From: JANOYC01 sp031428675 | GTDB taxonomy: Bacteria; Actinomycetota; Actinomycetes; Actinomycetales; Microbacteriaceae | DNA: 45,827 nucleotides | Reading direction: 5' to 3' | Assembly: GCA_031428675.1 (NCBI GenBank) | Contig: JANOYC010000007.1 | Coordinates: forward strand, 1 to 45,827 | Shown: positions 1-6,671 of the stretch, in pieces | Layout of the letters: each line of letters begins with the position of its first letter | Numbering within the stretch: the stretch's first letter is position 1 | Translations under genes and position numbers: made by a program | Notes under the pieces: model-generated | What the model was told of the DNA's origin: nothing | The model's database searches: none | Seen by the model: the letters and a program-made list of their open reading frames with translations, nothing else

Positions 1-355
1 GCTGTCATCGGATAACCCGACGCAGTCATCGTGCCTGGGCCGAAATCAACACCTACCAGCTGGGTGTCTTTGTCGAGCCAGCCTGAACTGCCTTTTGATT
101 CCCTGGTAACAAAGCCGTCATCGACCCAGCTTTTGGTTCGCGCGTTGGCAAAAAACCCAGTTGTCCCCTTTTAAAAACCGCCCCCCCAAAAAAAAAACGC
201 CCCTCAACCCCAACTGTACCCGGGACTTTGAGGTTAACGGAAATCAACCGCCCACCAGAAACTCAGGCTTATAGGCCAGAACGTGTGGATGGTTTGGGCG
301 TGTCATCCCAACCGTCCCGTAGAAGGTTCCTTCACCGATCGCAGTCGGCTTCTAC
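1..355 (-). pseudogene. Partial, frame-broken reading frame at window edge
   Basis: On the minus strand the stretch from about 170 down to 1 reads as protein-like sequence with no stop (it includes KSWVDDGFVTRESKG and LVGVDFGPGTMTASG) and runs off the left edge. A second open piece at about 240-355 (GEGTFYGTVGMTRPN, VLAYKPEFLVGG) lies in another frame. Between them (about 150-215) are abnormal homopolymer runs, including seven C followed by ten A at 181-197, and the frame breaks there. Shortening several runs by one or two bases would join the pieces. I do not recognise the family. Either this is a true decayed gene or the base calls are poor at a contig end; I favour the latter. Confidence 0.35.
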
Positions 356-454
356 ATGGCAGGCCGACGCGAGGACGTCCAGTGCGGACTCCCCTGAGTT
401 TGAGTGTGCTGATCCCGTGGATGGGTGGATGGGTGGCGAAGCGGGCAGCGGCGC
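356..454. other. Stretch without recognisable gene
   Basis: Between the broken frame and the hairpin at 455 I see no credible gene. A short imperfect repeat of GGATGGGT units lies near 419-436. Reading frames here are short and lack family resemblance. Confidence 0.3.
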
Positions 455-482
455 CGGGTGCCCGGCAGGCGCCGGGCACCCG
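455..482 (-). terminator. Strong GC hairpin after the PRC-barrel gene
   Basis: Bases 455-466 (CGGGTGCCCGGC) are perfectly complementary to 471-482, giving a 12-bp GC-rich stem with a 4-nt loop. It starts 5 nt beyond the stop codon of the minus-strand PRC-barrel gene. There is no U tract, which is common for high-GC actinobacterial terminators. Confidence 0.65.
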
Positions 483-487
483 CGGGG

Positions 488-775
488 CTAACGGTAGAAC
501 TCGCCGTAATAGGTCCCGAGCCGGTCTCGATAGGCGGGATCGTCAGCGGTGGCATCATCGAGTTCTGGCGAATCCTTGATCTGGGCCTTCGTGAGATCCA
601 CGTAGACCTTCTCGTCCGCGTCGTCGACACGCTGAATCGTGCCCGCCGGAAGAATTACCTTCCGGCCGAAGATCCATGGGCCGGTGTCGACCACGATGCT
701 GCTTTCATCGACCGCGTTGCTGGCCTCGTCGACCTTGCCGATGTCGCCATCGGAGGCGTGAACGCGATAGCCCAC
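488..775 (-). CDS. PRC-barrel domain protein, start uncertain
   Basis: The 95-residue product contains the actinobacterial PRC-barrel signature (GDIGKVDEAS, VVDTGPWIFGRKVILPAG, KVYVDLTKAQIKDSPE). The domain is a small beta-barrel found in stress-related or RNA-processing proteins; its role here is unknown. The only usual in-frame start is GTG at 775, but family-like sequence continues upstream in frame (DRWDAWNYRDSSA, to about position 905) without any ATG, GTG or TTG before an in-frame stop at 941-943. An ATG at 855 lies in another frame and would join the domain if two bases (a TC duplication at 849-852) were removed. The gene may therefore be frameshifted near its start, or use an unusual start. 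A strong terminator-like hairpin follows the stop. Confidence 0.7.
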   Translation of the reverse strand: MGYRVHASDGDIGKVDEASNAVDESSIVVDTGPWIFGRKVILPAGTIQRVDDADEKVYVDLTKAQIKDSPELDDATADDPAYRDRLGTYYGEFYR

Positions 776-1006
776 GATGGTGCCGGACTCAGCTGCGCGA
801 GCCGACGAATCACGGTAATTCCAGGCGTCCCACCGATCGAAGTCATCGGAGACATCCTGTTGCGATGCCGCCAGAATCCACCGATCCCTCAGCGGGCGAA
901 TTTCGGTCGTCGTGACCGAATGTGCCCTTTGACCGGACGATCAATGGAGATTCGCCGCGCCCGTGCTTTCGACAGAGTTTTCCAGCGGGATCAGCGGATC
1001 GGACCA

Positions 1007-1858
1007 CTAGCCCGGCTTGTCGAATACGCCCTGGATGAACACCGTGCGCCCGGCGTCGGTGTTGCGCCCGGAGTTACTCGTCTTGACGGCTGCCTGTTCT
1101 CCCAGCACGAGATGCATTCCAAGCGGAGGAGGGGCGCTGGAGCCGCTCGCACCCGACGCTTGCGCCTTCGCCTGCTGTGCCTTGCGCGCCGCCACGATGT
1201 CGGTGGTGATGTCGCGCCAGGTGCGCTCCAGGAGACCTGCACCGCGGATCAACCCGCGGAGGGATTCCGCATCGGCCAGATGGCTCTGGTTGGGGCGGCT
1301 CGCCCATGGGACCGGAAGCTCGATCGGCTCGCCGTTCCCCGCGCAGATTTCCTGGCAGACGAACAGCCCGTCCGGCCTGAGTACCCGGGCGATTCCGGAA
1401 TACAGGCGGCGCTTGTCCTGGATGTTCATCTGCATTTGTATCGTCCACACCACGTCGAAGCTGGACGCGGCGAACGGAAGCTCCAGGGCATCACCCGCCT
1501 GAAAGCGGGTGCGATCGGACAACCGCGTCATCCGAGAAAGGGCGTTGGCCACCCCGCAGAATTCAGGCGAGAGATCGATGCCTGTCACGTCGCAACCCAA
1601 AGTTGCGGCGAGGTAACGCGCCGGGCCGCCCAACCCGCTGCCCACGTCGAGCACTCGCGATCCTGGCGGAATCTTTGCAAGCTCCACCAATGCGCGCGTG
1701 GCCGAACGTCCCGCGGAGTGAAACTCGTCGGCCGGCGCGAGATCTTCGTGCGTGACCGAGTCCAGGTCCTTGCCGAGAGCTTGCAACCCCGCCACGATTC
1801 GCGGCAGAAGTCCGCCCGGCTCGTAGTGACGAAGCACTTCCTCGTGCGACTCGCCCAT
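1007..1858 (-). CDS. SAM-dependent methyltransferase, class I
   Basis: A 283-residue protein with a Rossmann methyltransferase core: motif I VLDVGSGLGGPARYLA near residue 75, the acidic ribose-binding position in VTGIDLSPEF, and the later motifs AGDALELPF and FDVVWTIQMQMNI, then RVLRPDGLFVCQE. The order resembles small-molecule methyltransferases of the UbiE/sarcosine-dimethylglycine N-methyltransferase type; the substrate cannot be told. I chose ATG 1858 (MGESHEEVLRHY) because the frame could run back to 2053 but that extension is low-complexity and overlaps the RibD-like remnant on the other strand. The gene stands alone between the PRC-barrel gene and the pseudogene. No clear Shine-Dalgarno is visible. 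Confidence 0.8.
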   Translation of the reverse strand: MGESHEEVLRHYEPGGLLPRIVAGLQALGKDLDSVTHEDLAPADEFHSAGRSATRALVELAKIPPGSRVLDVGSGLGGPARYLAATLGCDVTGIDLSPEFCGVANALSRMTRLSDRTRFQAGDALELPFAASSFDVVWTIQMQMNIQDKRRLYSGIARVLRPDGLFVCQEICAGNGEPIELPVPWASRPNQSHLADAESLRGLIRGAGLLERTWRDITTDIVAARKAQQAKAQASGASGSSAPPPLGMHLVLGEQAAVKTSNSGRNTDAGRTVFIQGVFDKPG

Positions 1859-2039
1859 GGACGCAATCCTGCGCGGATTTCGGGGAGCCGTCAAGCCGCT
1901 TGCTCCCGCCACCCCGTCACCTGCCCTCCCTCCTCCGGCAGGAGCGAGGGTCTGGCCTGTGCCCTCACGAGGTCTCCACTCGACCGCAGAACAGCACCGC
2001 AGACCCCCCTGACCAGCAAAGAAGCCGCTTCCGAAGGTG

Positions 2040-2244
2040 GTGTTCTCCACCACGCTGTCTGCGGCGCCGCCGAGGCGGCCGCGTTGGGCCTGATCGACGA
2101 GTACCGGGTGGTGGTATACCCGGTGTTGGTGGGCGGCGGCATCCCGTTTTTCCTCAGCACGAACGCCGAGTGGATCTCGAACTCGTCGAGACCCGCACGT
2201 TCACCTCGAGATTCGTCTACCTCCGTTACCGCGTGGCGAGCTGA
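2040..2244 (+). pseudogene. RibD C-terminal (DHFR-like) domain remnant, frameshifted
   Basis: The plus strand encodes the C-terminal end of a RibD/dihydrofolate reductase-like domain. One frame reads LGLIDEYRVVVYPVLVGGG and IPFF up to about 2151. The continuation (RRVDLELVETRTF, then SRFVYLRYRVAS and a stop at 2242-2244) is one frame away. A single missing base at the TTTTTCC run (2147-2153) explains the break. The first hundred or so residues of the domain, including the NADPH-binding part, are absent upstream. With truncation plus frameshift this is a dead remnant. It lies just upstream of the carbon-nitrogen hydrolase. Confidence 0.75.
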
Positions 2245-2362
2245 CTCACCTCGGTCAGGCTCGTCGCGTGAAATTGCGGACGAGTCCCGGGGAGGTAAGC
2301 CCGATGTTGACGAGTTGTGCTGTGATGTGTGGCGAGCAACCCTGATGTGCGCCCGCCGCTCC

Positions 2363-2368
2363 TAGGCT
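2363..2368 (+). promoter_or_regulatory. -10-like TAGGCT, leaderless start
   Basis: TAGGCT ends exactly 6 nt before the ATG at 2375, so transcription would begin at or next to the start codon. No Shine-Dalgarno is present and no convincing -35 box is seen. Confidence 0.55.
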
Positions 2369-2374
2369 GGGCGC

Positions 2375-3181
2375 ATGACTTCCCTGGGCATCGCCGTAGC
2401 GCAATTCGCACCGGGCCATGACATGCACGACAATGTGGCCGCCATCGAGGGTTTCGTCGTGACCGCCGCGTCGCGCGGAGCACGCCTCGTCATTGCTCCC
2501 GAGTACTCGTCGTACTTCACCGCAGTCATGACCGCGGAGTGGGGGATGCACGCACAGCACCTCTCCGGTGCGTTTGTGACCGAGATGGCGAGAGTAGCGA
2601 GCGAGCACGATGTCTTCATCGTTGCCGGCATGATCGAAGAGAGTCACGATCCGGAGCGGTTCCACAACACGCTTGTCGCGGTGAGTCCGACCGATGGCCT
2701 CGTCGCACGCTATCGCAAGATCCACCTCTACGACGCTTTCGGGCAGCGCGAATCTGAATTCGTTGTCGCCGGAGCGATCATGGAGCCCGAGACCTTCAGC
2801 GTCGACGGCTTCATCATTGGGCTGCAGACGTGTTACGACCTGCGTTTTCCCGAGGTCACTCGGCGGCTGGTCGACTACGGCGCCGATGTCGTCGCCATCC
2901 CGAGCGAGTGGGTGCACGGACCGCTGAAGGAGCAGCACTGGCGCACCCTCCTCGCCGCGAGGGCGATAGAGAACACGATCTTTGTCGCTGCAGCCGACCA
3001 TGCACCGCCGATCGGCGTGGGCAACAGCGTGATTGTCGACCCGATGGGCGTCGAAATTGCGCGCATCGGGGAGCACACCGACGTGGCGGTCGCCTTCCTG
3101 TCGGCGACGCGAATCGCCGAGGTGAGGCTGATGAACCCCGCACTCGAGTTGCGGCGGTTCGCAGTCATTCCCAAGGCCTGA
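2375..3181 (+). CDS. Carbon-nitrogen hydrolase (nitrilase superfamily, omega-amidase-like)
   Basis: A 268-residue single-domain enzyme with the complete nitrilase-superfamily Glu-Lys-Cys triad: E43 in APEYSSYF, K115 in RYRKIHLYDAF, C153 in LQTCYDLRFPE. These enzymes hydrolyse amide or, rarely, nitrile C-N bonds through a cysteine thioester. The KIHLYDAFG and CYDLRFPE contexts resemble the Nit2/YafV-like amidase branch rather than true nitrilases, so a cytosolic omega-amidase or similar acid amide hydrolase is likely. An aminotransferase of the kynurenine/methionine aminotransferase type is encoded 0.8 kb away, a pairing known from the glutamine transaminase-omega-amidase route; the link is inference. 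The mRNA is probably leaderless. The gene converges on a TetR regulator with 22 nt between stops. Confidence 0.88.
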   Translation: MTSLGIAVAQFAPGHDMHDNVAAIEGFVVTAASRGARLVIAPEYSSYFTAVMTAEWGMHAQHLSGAFVTEMARVASEHDVFIVAGMIEESHDPERFHNTLVAVSPTDGLVARYRKIHLYDAFGQRESEFVVAGAIMEPETFSVDGFIIGLQTCYDLRFPEVTRRLVDYGADVVAIPSEWVHGPLKEQHWRTLLAARAIENTIFVAAADHAPPIGVGNSVIVDPMGVEIARIGEHTDVAVAFLSATRIAEVRLMNPALELRRFAVIPKA

Positions 3182-3203
3182 CGGCGCTGAGCCCCGAACA
3201 CTA

Positions 3204-3836
3204 CTACTTCATGGTCAGCCTTGTCGCGTAGTCGTAATACGCGCGCTTTCCTGGTTCCGTGTCAGAGACGTCGGCGTCGACTCCACGACGGAGCAATTCG
3301 CACACGCCGCGGATCATGAGGTCGAGGTCGCCATGAGGTGCGGTGAGGGCGAGCCCCGCCGCATAGGTGGTGAGGAAATTCGACAGCATGGGTGCGTCGA
3401 TATCGCGACGCACAGTGCCAGCGCGCTGCATCTCCTCGATCATCACGCTCCGGGACTCTACCGATGGAATGTAGTTGAACCCGTGGGCGTGGCGCATGAT
3501 GGCATTGAGCGTCGAGCGGTCCGTTGTGTAGAGGGCACGAGCAAGCGGGCGTTCGTACACCGAGCTGAGCGTGTAGAACCACAACCGTGACAGCAGGCCA
3601 CCCAGGGGGTCGCGTTCGACGTTGTCAAGGATGACCGAGTACATCATGCTGAATTCGCGATTGAGCATGCTCACGTAGACATCGTCTAACGAATCAAACA
3701 GGGCAAGGATCTCCGATGGCGTAACACCCGCTCGCTTCGCGAGGGTCTCGATAGTTGAACCCTGGAATCCGCCGCTCAATACGATGTCCGATGCCGCGTC
3801 GAGAAGCTGGTCGACGTTCAGGGTTCGCTCGGACAT
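3204..3836 (-). CDS. TetR/AcrR family transcriptional regulator
   Basis: A 210-residue regulator. The N-terminus has the TetR helix-turn-helix: LLDAASDIVLSGGFQGSTIETLAKRAG followed by VTPSEILALFDSLDDVYVSML, where the recognition-helix region SEILALF replaces the usual LYYHF-like motif. The rest is a helical ligand-binding domain without obvious family assignment. ATG 3836 is chosen; GTG 3845 in the same frame is an alternative and neither has a good ribosome-binding site. It lies between the carbon-nitrogen hydrolase (convergent) and the aminotransferase (same strand, 149 nt upstream). A 14-bp perfect palindrome at 3940-3953 in the upstream gap could be its operator. The ligand is unknown. 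Confidence 0.82.
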   Translation of the reverse strand: MSERTLNVDQLLDAASDIVLSGGFQGSTIETLAKRAGVTPSEILALFDSLDDVYVSMLNREFSMMYSVILDNVERDPLGGLLSRLWFYTLSSVYERPLARALYTTDRSTLNAIMRHAHGFNYIPSVESRSVMIEEMQRAGTVRRDIDAPMLSNFLTTYAAGLALTAPHGDLDLMIRGVCELLRRGVDADVSDTEPGKRAYYDYATRLTMK

Positions 3837-3939
3837 CTGGGTCACAATCTCGGCGGGATTCGGGGGAGCCGCCGACCACCATCGTAAGGGCGCAAACGAC
3901 CTGTCTGTACACCCCCTTGCTCCGATTATGTGCGCTACG

Positions 3940-3953
3940 GCAGAATATTCTGC
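3940..3953. promoter_or_regulatory. 14-bp palindrome, possible TetR operator
   Basis: GCAGAATATTCTGC is a perfect palindrome, AT-rich in a GC-rich setting. It lies upstream of the TetR gene and just beyond the end of the aminotransferase gene. A -10-like TACGAT (minus strand, 3881-3886) sits between it and the TetR start. Confidence 0.45.
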
Positions 3954-3985
3954 GAATTTCGTCGTTCTAGCGCCGAAAACGAGAG

Positions 3986-5191
3986 TTATTCGCGAATTTG
4001 CGCCAATCTCACAGTTGCTTCCGTGAGAATGTGGCGCTTTTTGCAGAAAGCGAATCGCACGAGGGTCGCGTAGTCGGCACGGTTAGCAGGGTGCACAAAA
4101 GCCGTCAATGGCACAGCCGCGACGCCCGCGCGACCGGGCAATTCGCGACAGAAGTCGTCGGCATCGCTCGCGCCGAACGGTGCCGAATCAGCGACGACAA
4201 AATAGGAACCCGCCGGAATCGAAACAGTGAAGCCAGCCTCGAGGAGACCCTGAGTGAGAATGTCGCGCTTTGCCTTGAGCTCTCGAGCGGTCCGGTGAAA
4301 GTACTCATCTGGCAGACCTAGACCTACCGCCATCGCCGGCTGAAACGGCGCACCGTTCACGTAGGTGAGAAATTGCTTCACGGCCGTGACCGCGATCACC
4401 AGCGGTGCTGGCGCGGTGAGCCACCCGATCTTCCACCCGGTGGTGCTGAACGTCTTGCCTCCGCTTGAGATGGTCACGGTGCGCTCTCGTGCGCCGGGCA
4501 GCGTAGCGATCGGAATGTGTGGCGCGTCGAAGGTGAGGTGTTCATACACTTCGTCAGTCACGATGATCGCGTCGAACCGGTCAGCGAGTTCGATGATCAG
4601 CGCGAGAGTGCTGCGGTCAAGCACGGTCCCTGTCGGGTTGTGCGGATTGTTGATGAGGATGATCCGGGTGCGATCCGAGATCGCCGCGCGGATGTCGTCG
4701 TGGTCGGGTTGGAACGTCGGTGCGCGAAGGGGGATGCGCACGTGTTTGGCCCGAGCGAGCGCGATGAGCGCGGCGTAGGCGTCGTAGAACGGCTCGAAGG
4801 TTACGACTTCATCGCCATCGTCGGTGAGCGCGAGTATCGTGGCCGCGAGGGCCTCCGTGGCTCCCGCGGTGACGAGCACTTCGCGATCGGCGTCAACGTT
4901 CAGACCGTAGAAGCGCGATTGGTGGGCGGCGATCGCGTCGCGGAGAACGGGCATGCCGAGACCGGGCGGATACTGATTGTTGCCCGCTCGGATCGACTCC
5001 ATGGCCGCTTCCAGAATCTCGGTCGGTCCGTCTTCGTCGGGAAATCCCTGACCGAGGTTGATGGCCCCGGTTGCAGTAGCCAGCGCCGACATTTCGGCGA
5101 AGATCGTGGGACGCGGGGTTGTCGCTGTCGGGTCGTCGTCGAGCAACATGGCGCCGAGAGCGGCACGCTGCCAGGCGCCAGGAATCCTCAC
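3986..5191 (-). CDS. PLP-dependent aminotransferase, class I/II
   Basis: A 401-residue fold-type I aminotransferase. Visible signatures are the substrate loop GAINLGQGFPDEDGP, NNPHNPTG at 181-188, the cofactor Asp-Tyr pair in VTDEVYEHL (D213, Y216), the Schiff-base lysine K246 in ISSGGKTFSTTGWKIGW, and a C-terminal carboxylate-binding Arg in LVRFAF. The pattern fits the kynurenine/glutamine-phenylpyruvate/methionine aminotransferase and N-succinyl-DAP aminotransferase (DapC) subgroup, which cannot be separated by eye. GTG 5191 is used; a -10-like TAGATT (minus strand, 5199-5204) ends 7 nt upstream, consistent with a leaderless message. The nearby amidase suggests a glutamine transaminase-omega-amidase pairing, but this is only contextual. 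Confidence 0.88.
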   Translation of the reverse strand: MRIPGAWQRAALGAMLLDDDPTATTPRPTIFAEMSALATATGAINLGQGFPDEDGPTEILEAAMESIRAGNNQYPPGLGMPVLRDAIAAHQSRFYGLNVDADREVLVTAGATEALAATILALTDDGDEVVTFEPFYDAYAALIALARAKHVRIPLRAPTFQPDHDDIRAAISDRTRIILINNPHNPTGTVLDRSTLALIIELADRFDAIIVTDEVYEHLTFDAPHIPIATLPGARERTVTISSGGKTFSTTGWKIGWLTAPAPLVIAVTAVKQFLTYVNGAPFQPAMAVGLGLPDEYFHRTARELKAKRDILTQGLLEAGFTVSIPAGSYFVVADSAPFGASDADDFCRELPGRAGVAAVPLTAFVHPANRADYATLVRFAFCKKRHILTEATVRLAQIRE

Positions 5192-5198
5192 GCGAGCA

Positions 5199-5204
5199 AA
5201 TCTA
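5199..5204 (-). promoter_or_regulatory. -10-like TAGATT, leaderless start of aminotransferase
   Basis: On the minus strand TAGATT is followed by 7 nt and then the GTG start at 5191. No ribosome-binding site is present in the gap. Confidence 0.5.
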
Positions 5205-5260
5205 TCGCGCGCTTGTATGACGACTGTGGAAACTTATGCCGTCAGCGACGGGATCTGTTC

Positions 5261-5266
5261 TACGGT
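5261..5266 (+). promoter_or_regulatory. -10-like TACGGT, leaderless start of lipoprotein
   Basis: TACGGT ends 6 nt before the ATG at 5273, matching the spacing seen at several other genes in this window. Confidence 0.5.
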
Positions 5267-5272
5267 TTTCGC

Positions 5273-5827
5273 ATGTCCGGGCAGATGCGAGTCGGCGTCG
5301 TGATCGCGATCGCGATGTGCACACTCACTGGATGCGCGGCGCCCGTTCCCGTTGACAGCGTCGTTCTCGAGTCGTCTACTTCGGCATCGCCAACGCCCGT
5401 CTTCGCTACCGAGCAAGAAGCACTCGAGGCCGCGACGAAGGCCTACACGGAGTACCTCGCCGTCAGCGATGCAATTCTTGCCGACGGAGGCAAGAACCCG
5501 GAGCGAATCCGCGAGGTCGTTACAGCTGCCTATTCGGACGAATTGATAGAAGAATTTGAAGAGTTTGAACGGCAAGGATTTCGATCGCAAGGCTCGATTC
5601 GCGCAGACCGTCTCGCGGTGCAGACGGTCGAAGGCTCAGACGTGGTTGCTTACGCTTGCTCTGATGTCAGCGGGGCCAAGCTCTTGAACGCCGATGGGGA
5701 TGACATCACTCCAGCTAGCAGAGTCGAGAAAATGGCTCTCGTCCTTCATTTCTCCGCGAACGCTGAGGGTGACGCAGTCGTCCTCGAGGGAAGCGAAATA
5801 TGGGCTGGCGACGACTTCTGCTCGTAG
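5273..5827 (+). CDS. Predicted lipoprotein of unknown function
   Basis: A 184-residue protein with a lipoprotein signal peptide: short MSGQMR n-region, hydrophobic VGVVIAIAMC, and lipobox LTGC with the modified Cys at 21. The mature part begins with a Ser/Thr/Pro-rich linker (SSTSASPTP) and then an alpha-helical acidic domain (EEFEEFERQGF) and a C-terminal beta-like region ending in GDDFCS. The C-terminal half (SRVEKMALVLHF, VVLEGSEIWAG) suggests a small NTF2-like or secreted ligand-binding fold; I cannot name the family. It overlaps the next gene by 28 nt, so the two are probably cotranscribed and may act together at the cell surface. Confidence 0.72.
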   Translation: MSGQMRVGVVIAIAMCTLTGCAAPVPVDSVVLESSTSASPTPVFATEQEALEAATKAYTEYLAVSDAILADGGKNPERIREVVTAAYSDELIEEFEEFERQGFRSQGSIRADRLAVQTVEGSDVVAYACSDVSGAKLLNADGDDITPASRVEKMALVLHFSANAEGDAVVLEGSEIWAGDDFCS

Positions 5828-6585
5828 GGGCCATCATTGCACTGACTGCAACTCCTTTGCCGGCGTTCGCGCGGTCGGGGTGTTCGCCGACATCTCAGAT
5901 TACCGGCGGGTGCACCCCCGTCTCCGCATCGACCGGCAACGGCGAGGTGACGCTCGGCGGGTCCGGGTCCGGGTCCGGGTCGTCGGCGCGCACCGGGAAC
6001 GCTGGGCGCGGGGGAGCAAAGCCGCCGGCCGACTGCATCCGCAATGGCTTCAACTGGAAGTGCATGGGTCCGCTTCCGGGCAGGCGCAACCCCGCGAGTC
6101 CGGTTGTCACGTGGGCCGACTTGGCGAGCTTCCGCCCAGCAATCGGGGTTGCGCACGTCGAACCCGCACAGTGGACTGTGCACGGGCTGGAGACGAACGT
6201 CTACATCTCCGGCGCGCCGCACGTTGTCTCCGGCTCCCTGTTTGGCCTGCCCGCCGACGTGCGTTTCATCCCGCTGTCCTACGTCTTCGATTACGGCGAC
6301 GGCGCAACGCAGACCACTGCGGAACCCGGCGCGAGCTGGGCAGAGCTCGGAGTCGAGGAATTTGAGCGCACAACGACGAGTCACCGCTACGACAGCATCG
6401 GCAACTATGCGATCGCAGTGGGCATCACGTATGCCGCCGAATATCAATTCGCCGATGAACCGTGGGCGACAGTGGCGGGCACCCTCACCGTTCCGGCGAA
6501 CACTCTCGGGATTCTCGTCGGCGATGCTGATACCGTGCTTGTTCGCGATGGTTGCGAGGTGAATTCGGCTTCCGTGGGTTGTTAA
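5800..6585 (+). CDS. Secreted PKD-like protein of unknown function
   Basis: A 261-residue protein with a Sec signal peptide (RRLLLVGAIIALTATPLPAFA, likely cut after AFA near residue 24). A Cys-containing segment and a Gly-Ser linker (GGSGSGSGSS, encoded by four GGGTCC-type 6-bp units at 5959-5982) follow. The C-terminal half has the PKD-like strand pattern YVFDYGDGATQT and YDSIGNYAIAVGITY, an Ig-like fold of extracellular proteins. Six Cys in the mature part (four before the PKD-like region, two at the C-terminus) could form disulfides. ATG 5800 is within the end of the lipoprotein gene, indicating coupling. Function unknown; presumably exported to the wall or medium. Confidence 0.7.
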   Translation: MGWRRLLLVGAIIALTATPLPAFARSGCSPTSQITGGCTPVSASTGNGEVTLGGSGSGSGSSARTGNAGRGGAKPPADCIRNGFNWKCMGPLPGRRNPASPVVTWADLASFRPAIGVAHVEPAQWTVHGLETNVYISGAPHVVSGSLFGLPADVRFIPLSYVFDYGDGATQTTAEPGASWAELGVEEFERTTTSHRYDSIGNYAIAVGITYAAEYQFADEPWATVAGTLTVPANTLGILVGDADTVLVRDGCEVNSASVGC

Positions 6586-6671
6586 GGATTCGGCCAGCGG
6601 CCTAACAGCGGCGATATAGAAAACGTACAGCTTCGACGAGAATGCTGAATGCTGCTGGAAGGAGCACCCCC

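Noticed and set aside
425..2365. A 646-codon open frame on the plus strand
   Set aside because: It runs antisense to the PRC-barrel and methyltransferase genes, shows no family features except the RibD remnant at its end, and reflects high GC content.
2255..3076. A 273-codon minus-strand open frame opposite the hydrolase gene
   Set aside because: It is a mirror of a strongly recognisable nitrilase-family gene and has no own similarity.
5959..5982. Four GGGTCC-type 6-bp units as a noncoding microsatellite
   Set aside because: They are in frame and encode the Gly-Ser linker of the secreted protein, so they are ordinary coding repeats.
6642..6671. Upstream start of the HtrA-type protease at ATG 6642
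   Set aside because: The ATG at 6672 has a near-perfect GGAAGGAG site with 7-nt spacing; the upstream ATG has none.
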